DNA of 64,000 bases from assembly GCF_003258605.2 (NCBI RefSeq), contig NZ_CP031264.1, forward strand, positions 1,612,001 to 1,676,000, in the 5' to 3' direction. Every line of letters starts with the position of its first letter. Position 1 is the first letter of the stretch. Below are positions 59,598-64,000 of this stretch, piece by piece. The notes beneath the pieces are model-generated. The model did not search any database, was not told the origin of the DNA, and worked only from the letters and a program-made list of their open reading frames with translations. Made by a program: the position numbers and the translations under genes. The DNA is from Peterkaempfera bronchialis. GTDB lineage: Bacteria; Actinomycetota; Actinomycetes; Streptomycetales; Streptomycetaceae.

Positions 59598-60773
59598 TCA
59601 CTTCTCGATGCAGAACTCGCCGACGGGCCAGCCCACGTGGCGCTTGTCGGTGGGCGTGTAGCCGAGCAGCTGGTCGCCCTTCTTCAGCTCGGTGACATTG
59701 AGGACGGCGGCCCCGGGGCCGAGCACCCGCACGTGCCAGTCGTCCTGGACGGTCAGGCTGACCTCGACACCCTCCGGGGACACCGCCTTGATGGTGAGCA
59801 GCGGGCGGGACTCGAGCTTGACCCGTCCCACAGCGATCCGACGGGTGCGGCCGTCGGCACCGACGCCGAGGACGGTCGCGCCGGCGTGCAGCTCGCTGAG
59901 GTAGTTGGTGCGGTTGTCGGCCCCGTACGTGTAGGAGTGCAGGGCGCCGGCGTTGACGCGGAACGGGCGGGTGGGCATGTACGGCAGCGGGTGGGTTTCG
60001 CTGACGCAGAGCACAAAGCCGTGCGCATACGAGCCGACCAGGATGCCTTCGTCCTTCTCGAAGTGGGTGCAGGTGTCGACGCACACCCGGTCGCCCATGC
60101 CCGAGTGCTCGATGGACTGGACGGTCAGGGGGGTCAGTTCGAGCGGCGCGGTCCTGGAGGCCAGCAGCTCCGCGAGCTTGAAGACGTCGTCGGCCGTCTT
60201 CGGGGCCATCATCAGGCCCTCGGACCCCTTCTCCAGCACGCCGACGACGATTTCGGCCTCCTCCAGGGAGGTGACCTCGCAGATCAGCTGGCCCTCGGAA
60301 CGGTCGGCGGCGGCGATGACGATCTCAAGCGGGATCTTGGTGGGGTCGCGGAACCTGACCACGGTGTACGGCAGCACGCTCGCGGCGGCGCAGGCGAGGT
60401 CGAGCGTGCGCTGGTCCACGACCTCGACGAAGGCGGTCGCGGCCTTCTCGCCCGAGAGGAACCTCAGCCGCAGGTCGTTGAGTTGGCCGTCGTCGGTGAC
60501 GGTCACCGCGACGAGGTCGGCGAAGGAGGACGCCGCGATGTCGGCGGCCTTGGCGTCGCCGCTCTTGCCCTTGCGGGACCTGGCGTCCTCGGCGGTGCCG
60601 GCGGTGGCCGGGCCGGACGGGAGGAGCACCTTCTTCACAGTCGGCGGCAGGGTGGCCAGCACCTCGGGGCGCGAGTCGACGATGCCGTCGAGCCGGGCGT
60701 GGATGGCCGCGTCCACGACCGCGGGCGCGTGGGCGGGGGCGACGGAACGAATGTCGATCCAGGCGAACTTCAC
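59598..60773 (-). CDS. griH: 3-amino-4-hydroxybenzoate synthase (GriH-like, DHQ synthase II family)
   Basis: Aromatises the C7 aminoaldol product of GriI to 3-amino-4-hydroxybenzoic acid. 391 residues of the archaeal-type dehydroquinate synthase II family: KFAWIDIRSVAPAH, KKVLLPSGPA, TVQSIEHSGMGDRVCVDTCTHFEKDEGILVGSYAHGFVLCVSETH in overlapping runs, FRVNAGALHSYTYG and YLSELHAGATVLGV. Pairing with a GriI homologue 57 bp upstream makes the assignment firm, since the pair is diagnostic of this pathway. Confidence 0.93.
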   Translation of the reverse strand: MKFAWIDIRSVAPAHAPAVVDAAIHARLDGIVDSRPEVLATLPPTVKKVLLPSGPATAGTAEDARSRKGKSGDAKAADIAASSFADLVAVTVTDDGQLNDLRLRFLSGEKAATAFVEVVDQRTLDLACAAASVLPYTVVRFRDPTKIPLEIVIAAADRSEGQLICEVTSLEEAEIVVGVLEKGSEGLMMAPKTADDVFKLAELLASRTAPLELTPLTVQSIEHSGMGDRVCVDTCTHFEKDEGILVGSYAHGFVLCVSETHPLPYMPTRPFRVNAGALHSYTYGADNRTNYLSELHAGATVLGVGADGRTRRIAVGRVKLESRPLLTIKAVSPEGVEVSLTVQDDWHVRVLGPGAAVLNVTELKKGDQLLGYTPTDKRHVGWPVGEFCIEK

Positions 60774-60830
60774 GGGAATCCCTACGGGAGAAGTGGCGGA
60801 GGAGACACGGAATGCGGGGCGCCGACCGGG

Positions 60831-61664
60831 TCAGACCGTGGCGGCCGTGTCATAGAGCGCGGAGACGGAGAGCGGAAGCCCGACCGGATTGTGCGGGTGA
60901 GGAGCGTGCACGGTCTCGACGAGCTCCCGCACCAGCTTCTCGGGGTCGGGGCTGGTGAAGACCCGGCGGCCGACGGCGAGGCCGCTGCAACCGGCGTCGA
61001 GCGCGCTCTGCGCGTACCCGGCGAGGTCCTGGCCGTTCTGCGGACCGCCCGCGACCAGCACCGGCACCGGGCAGCTGGCCACGACCGCGGCCATCGAGCT
61101 CATCGGCACGGCCGCCGAGGTCTTGATGAGGTCGGCGCCGAGGTCGGCGGCGATGTTCACCACATGGGCGAGCAGTTTGGGGTCGTGTGCATTGCTGATC
61201 CGGGGGCCACGCGGATAGATCATCGCGAGCAGCGGCATCTCCCACCGCGTGCACGCGGCGGCCACGCTGCCGAGGTCGGCGAGCTGCTGGGCCTCTGTCT
61301 CGGAGCCCACGTTGACGTGGACGCTGACCGCGTCGGCGCCGAGCTGCACGGCGTCCTCGACACTGCCGACCAGCACCTTCTGGTTGGTGTCGGCGGCATG
61401 GGCGGTGCCCGCGCTGAGATGGATGATCAGCGCGCACTCCCGCAGATGCCGGGGGTCGATGTTCCGGGCACGGCCCTTGTGCACGATCACCGCGTCGGCG
61501 CCGCCGGCGACCAGCGCCCCCATGAGGGCGCCGAATTCATCGGCATTGACGACCGGGCCGTCGGAGACGGAGTGGTCCAGCGGGATGAAGAGGTATCGAT
61601 CGTCGGCCCGGCGGGAGAGCCGGCTGAGACGAAGCCCCCTTCCACTGGAAAGGGATCGAGGCAT
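60831..61664 (-). CDS. griI: GriI-like DhnA-type aldolase
   Basis: Joins aspartate-4-semialdehyde with dihydroxyacetone phosphate, the first step to 3-amino-4-hydroxybenzoate. 277 residues of the DhnA/class I aldolase family: LFIPLDHSVSDGPV, DAVIVHKGRARN, VSVHVNVGS, AMIYPRGPRISNAHD, ADLIKTSAAVPMSS with the Schiff-base Lys, and VPVLVAGGPQNGQD. First gene of the 14-gene minus-strand operon. Confidence 0.93.
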   Translation of the reverse strand: MPRSLSSGRGLRLSRLSRRADDRYLFIPLDHSVSDGPVVNADEFGALMGALVAGGADAVIVHKGRARNIDPRHLRECALIIHLSAGTAHAADTNQKVLVGSVEDAVQLGADAVSVHVNVGSETEAQQLADLGSVAAACTRWEMPLLAMIYPRGPRISNAHDPKLLAHVVNIAADLGADLIKTSAAVPMSSMAAVVASCPVPVLVAGGPQNGQDLAGYAQSALDAGCSGLAVGRRVFTSPDPEKLVRELVETVHAPHPHNPVGLPLSVSALYDTAATV

Positions 61665-61970
61665 GGGAATATCCGCCCTTCATGGACGACACATACGTCC
61701 GCAAGCACCTGGGGTAATTGTCAGCCCCATCGGCGTCACGTATTCGACAGGATCGCTGCCTGTTGGTGCGGTGCAGCGGATGACGAGGAATCTAGGGAAT
61801 TCCGCCAGGCGTGGTCAAGGCGCCCAACCCCCCTCCTCCGTGCGGCGAAAAGACCTGGCAGGACGTCGGTCGTCGGCCGGACTGCCCGATGGTGCACCCC
61901 GTACGGGACTGGCGAATTTTGCCGTTCATTGAAGGATGGCCTTCACGACCGAGAGGAAGGTGGGCGGCAG
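61665..61970. other. Divergent promoter region between griI and the flavin reductase
   Basis: A 306-bp gap of lower GC than its surroundings, lying between two divergent operons. A short inverted repeat ACAGG/CCTGT (about 61749-61765) is visible, and AT-rich runs such as GAATTTTGCCG near 61913. No copy of the 24-bp receptor palindrome is seen. Control sites for both halves of the cluster should be here. Confidence 0.5.
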
Positions 61971-62543
61971 ATGAGTTCGGCCATCGATCATGAAAGGACC
62001 CGGTCGGACCGAGCGGAATTTCGGCAGGCCATGGGACGGTTCTGCACCGGCGTCACCGTCATCGCGTGCGGGACCGGAACGTCCACCGAGGCGATGACCG
62101 CCAATTCGCTGACGTCCGTGTCGCTCGATCCCCTGCTGCTCCTGGTGAGCGTGCGGACGAACGGCCGGCTGCACCGGCAGCTGAGTCAGGGCGAGGCGTT
62201 CTCCGTGAGCGTGCTGGCGGAGGAGCAGCAGCAGCTGTCCGGGGTCTTCGCCCGCCAGGACCGGCCCCGTGGCATCGCGGCCTACGAGCGGCTCGGCCGC
62301 TGGACCGGAGCCGGTGGCACCGCGCTGGCCGCAGGGTCGCTCGCCGCGTTCGAGTGCACCGTCGAGGCCGCCTATCCCGGCGGCGACCACACCCTCTTCC
62401 TGGGCCGGGTGACCTCCGTCCACCAGGGGCGGACCACGGACCGGCCGCTTGTGTTCTACGCGGGCGGCTATCCCCGGCTCACCGACCAACGTCCCGTGCC
62501 CGCCCTGAGCAGGCCACGCGAGGTGGAGAGCACCCATGTCTGA
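61971..62543 (+). CDS. Flavin reductase (HpaC-like)
   Basis: A 190-residue FMN-binding split-barrel protein: RFCTGVTVIACGTG, AMTANSLTSVSLDPLLLLVSVRTNG with the flavin-binding pattern TANSLTSVSLDPPL, SVLAEEQQQLSGVFA and FLGRVTSVHQG. Supplies reduced flavin to a monooxygenase. Overlaps the FAD monooxygenase gene by 8 bp, but that enzyme looks self-sufficient, so a second partner (for example an enzyme right of the window or the group D flavoenzyme at 47174) is possible. ATG with GAGAGGAAGG upstream. Confidence 0.9.
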   Translation: MSSAIDHERTRSDRAEFRQAMGRFCTGVTVIACGTGTSTEAMTANSLTSVSLDPLLLLVSVRTNGRLHRQLSQGEAFSVSVLAEEQQQLSGVFARQDRPRGIAAYERLGRWTGAGGTALAAGSLAAFECTVEAAYPGGDHTLFLGRVTSVHQGRTTDRPLVFYAGGYPRLTDQRPVPALSRPREVESTHV

Positions 62544-63825
62544 ACCGTCCGCACCGTCCGAGCCGTCGACGAGGTCCGCGACCGGTCCCCTTCCGCAGCC
62601 GGCTACGGCCGCCGACCCGGATGTCGTCATCGTCGGCGCAGGCCCGGCCGGCCTGCTCCTCGGCCTGCTCCTCGGCCGCCTCGGCCGCCGGGTGCTGCTG
62701 ATCGAGCGGGAACCCGCCCCACGGCCCGGCCCCGGCAACGGCATCTGCCCGATCCTGCAGCCCGCCACGCTCGGTGTGCTCGGCGACCTCGGCCTGCTGC
62801 CCGACCTGGTCAAGGGCACCACCCCCGTCACCCATGGCGAGGTGATCGCCGCCGACACCGTCGTCGCGGGATACTCCTACGCCGAACTCCCGGGCGCACC
62901 GGTCGACTTCGCTCTGCCGACCTCGATCGTCCACCTGCGCGACGTGCTCACCGAGGCCGTCCTCGCCACCCCGGGCGTCGAGATCGTCTATGAGGCCACC
63001 GTGCACGGCCTGCCCGAGCGCGATGGGGCCGATGACGGCCCCCGCGGCCTGCTGCTGGAGACCGCCGAGGGGATGCGTACGCTGCGTCCCTCGCTGATCG
63101 TGGGCTGCGACGGCAAGCGCTCCGCGGTCCGCCGGATGGCCGGGATCTCCTCCGAGATCACCGAGTTCCGCCGGGGCTACCTCGAACTGCGCGTCCCCAT
63201 GCCCGACTTCTGGGGCGGGGTGATGCGCGCCTACTTCACCGCCGACGGCTATATGCTCGGCACCCCGATCGCCGACGACCAACTGCTCTTCGTCTGGATC
63301 ACAGACGAGACGACCGCCGGGCGGGTGGCGGACGGCTCGCTGGCGGAGCTGGTGGAGCGCTATGCGAGCGGCATCCCGGGCGCTGCCGACTGGATCCGCG
63401 CCCACACCCGCGACCGGAAGCAGGTGCGGGAGTTTCCCCACCACATCGTGCGCCCCGAGCGCTGGGTGGCCGGCAACGTCCTGCTCGTCGGTGACAGTGC
63501 GCACGGCGTGCACGTCTACGGCGGGCAGGGGCTGAACCTCTCGCTGCAGGACGCGGCCTGCCTCGCGGACGCCGTGGACGAGGCGCTGACGGCGGGCGAC
63601 ACCGCAGCGCTGCGCCGCTTCGAGGCCATCCGTATGCCGTTCATCTCGGCCTTCCAGGACATGCAGCGGATCCACCTGGCAGCCCTCGCGGAGCGCAGCG
63701 GGCAGCAGGGCGGCGGCCAGGGCGTCGGGCATCTGCCGGAGTTCGCCCCGCTTGCCCTCGGCCAGCCCGAGCTGCGCGCCGCCCTCGCGGCGGCCGGTCG
63801 CCGTCCCACCCGGAACGAGGGCTGA
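62536..63825 (+). CDS. FAD-dependent aromatic monooxygenase (PHBH/UbiH type)
   Basis: A 429-residue group A flavin monooxygenase: FAD site DVVIVGAGPAGLLLGLLLGRLGRRVLLIERE, DG motif IVGCDGKRSAVRRMAG, GD motif VLLVGDSAHGVHVYGGQGLNLSLQDA. Substrates of such enzymes are phenols; here hydroxylation or epoxidation of the aminohydroxybenzoyl ring is expected, as in manumycin-type pathways. The first 30 residues are a Ser/Pro-rich extension. Confidence 0.92.
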   Translation: MSEPSAPSEPSTRSATGPLPQPATAADPDVVIVGAGPAGLLLGLLLGRLGRRVLLIEREPAPRPGPGNGICPILQPATLGVLGDLGLLPDLVKGTTPVTHGEVIAADTVVAGYSYAELPGAPVDFALPTSIVHLRDVLTEAVLATPGVEIVYEATVHGLPERDGADDGPRGLLLETAEGMRTLRPSLIVGCDGKRSAVRRMAGISSEITEFRRGYLELRVPMPDFWGGVMRAYFTADGYMLGTPIADDQLLFVWITDETTAGRVADGSLAELVERYASGIPGAADWIRAHTRDRKQVREFPHHIVRPERWVAGNVLLVGDSAHGVHVYGGQGLNLSLQDAACLADAVDEALTAGDTAALRRFEAIRMPFISAFQDMQRIHLAALAERSGQQGGGQGVGHLPEFAPLALGQPELRAALAAAGRRPTRNEG

Positions 63826-63829
63826 CCGG

Positions 63830-64000
63830 ATGCCACAGCCGGACTGGCACGGGTACCTGGCCCGCATCGGCTACGAGGGCCCGCTCGACCCCACCCTGGA
63901 GGTGCTCCGCGCCCTGTGCCGGGCGCATGTGCGCAGCGTCCCCTTCGAGCTGCTCGACGGACCGGACGGCATCAAGCCGGAGATCGACACGCAGAGCGTC
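63830..64000 (+). CDS. Arylamine N-acetyltransferase-like amide synthase, N-terminus only
   Basis: 57 residues are visible: MPQPDWHGYLARIGYEGPLD then PTLEVLRALCRAHVRSVPFE. The YLxRIGYxGPLxPTLxxLRxLxxAH and PFE runs are the hallmark of NAT enzymes; the catalytic Cys-His-Asp lie beyond the window. In Streptomyces clusters NAT-like proteins join acyl chains to amines of aminohydroxybenzoate-type units (manumycin, rifamycin-type closure). Starts 4 bp after the monooxygenase stop, so same operon. Confidence 0.85.
   Translation, partial: MPQPDWHGYLARIGYEGPLDPTLEVLRALCRAHVRSVPFELLDGPDGIKPEIDTQSV

Noticed and set aside
59334-62543. A 1069-codon open frame on the plus strand
   Set aside because: It runs antisense through the clear griI, griH and ligase genes; only its last 190 codons (the flavin reductase) look like protein. 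Long false frames are normal at this GC content.
48942-64000. Assignment as a manumycin/asukamycin cluster
   Set aside because: AHBA genes, ligase, monooxygenase and NAT fit, but no 5-aminolevulinate synthase or cyclopentenone (C5N) genes or modular PKS are visible, and the branched-chain dehydrogenase and FabV-like gene do not belong to that scheme. Genes to the right could change this.

Overview
The window is high-GC actinomycete DNA. Gene density, strong codon bias, GTG and TTG starts, leaderless promoters, a CebR-type operator, an AfsA/butyrolactone-receptor pair and a TTA codon in a regulatory gene all point to the Streptomycetaceae (Streptomyces or a close relative). No rRNA, tRNA, CRISPR array or insertion sequence was recognised.

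Left part (1-28048) is mostly chromosomal housekeeping and conserved Streptomyces genes: a cut-off lipoprotein, nadE, an EEP-family hydrolase, an MFS exporter with its TetR regulator and a probable operator, panB, a secreted GH6-CBM2 cellulase behind two CebR-type boxes, a DrrAB-type ABC exporter abutting a large AfsR-like SARP regulator, a two-domain VOC protein, an M50 protease, an F420:NADP oxidoreductase, a second MFS exporter, a methyltransferase, leaderless map, a primase/polymerase-like protein, a SigB/SigF-type sigma factor, a lipoprotein, a MarR plus RsbW-like kinase pair, and a peptidoglycan amidase.

Middle part (28312-41575) is one long, mostly overlapping operon for a group 1h (actinobacterial, high-affinity) [NiFe] hydrogenase: hhyS, hhyL, four accessory proteins of unknown or partly known role (one NifU-like), a maturation protease, a 34-residue membrane peptide and a full hypABFCDE set. 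Such enzymes let spores and starving cells oxidise atmospheric H2. Several short tandem-repeat tracts sit at the non-overlapping junctions. A strong terminator closes the operon. It is followed by a degraded ABC-ATPase fragment and three ordinary genes: an NmrA-like reductase, a quinone-oxidoreductase-like protein and an amino-acid-type binding lipoprotein.

Right part (45327-64000, running off the edge) is a specialised-metabolite locus. A butyrolactone-receptor-like TetR gene and an afsA-like gene diverge around a 24-bp perfect palindrome. The afsA gene carries a TTA codon and is translationally coupled to a flavin acyl-CoA-dehydrogenase-like gene and a HAD phosphatase, which together look like a signalling-molecule operon. 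Facing it is a 14-gene minus-strand operon: GriI/GriH-type 3-amino-4-hydroxybenzoate synthesis, an AMP-ligase, a FabV-like enoyl reductase, two carrier proteins, a ketosynthase, a short KS-like protein without nucleophile, a hotdog thioesterase, a MaoC-type dehydratase, a branched-chain 2-oxoacid dehydrogenase (E1alpha, E1beta, E2), and an internally deleted mutase remnant. Divergent from it run a flavin reductase, an FAD monooxygenase and the start of an arylamine N-acetyltransferase-like amide synthase. My inference is an aminohydroxybenzoate amide of a discretely assembled acyl chain. The product cannot be named from this window.
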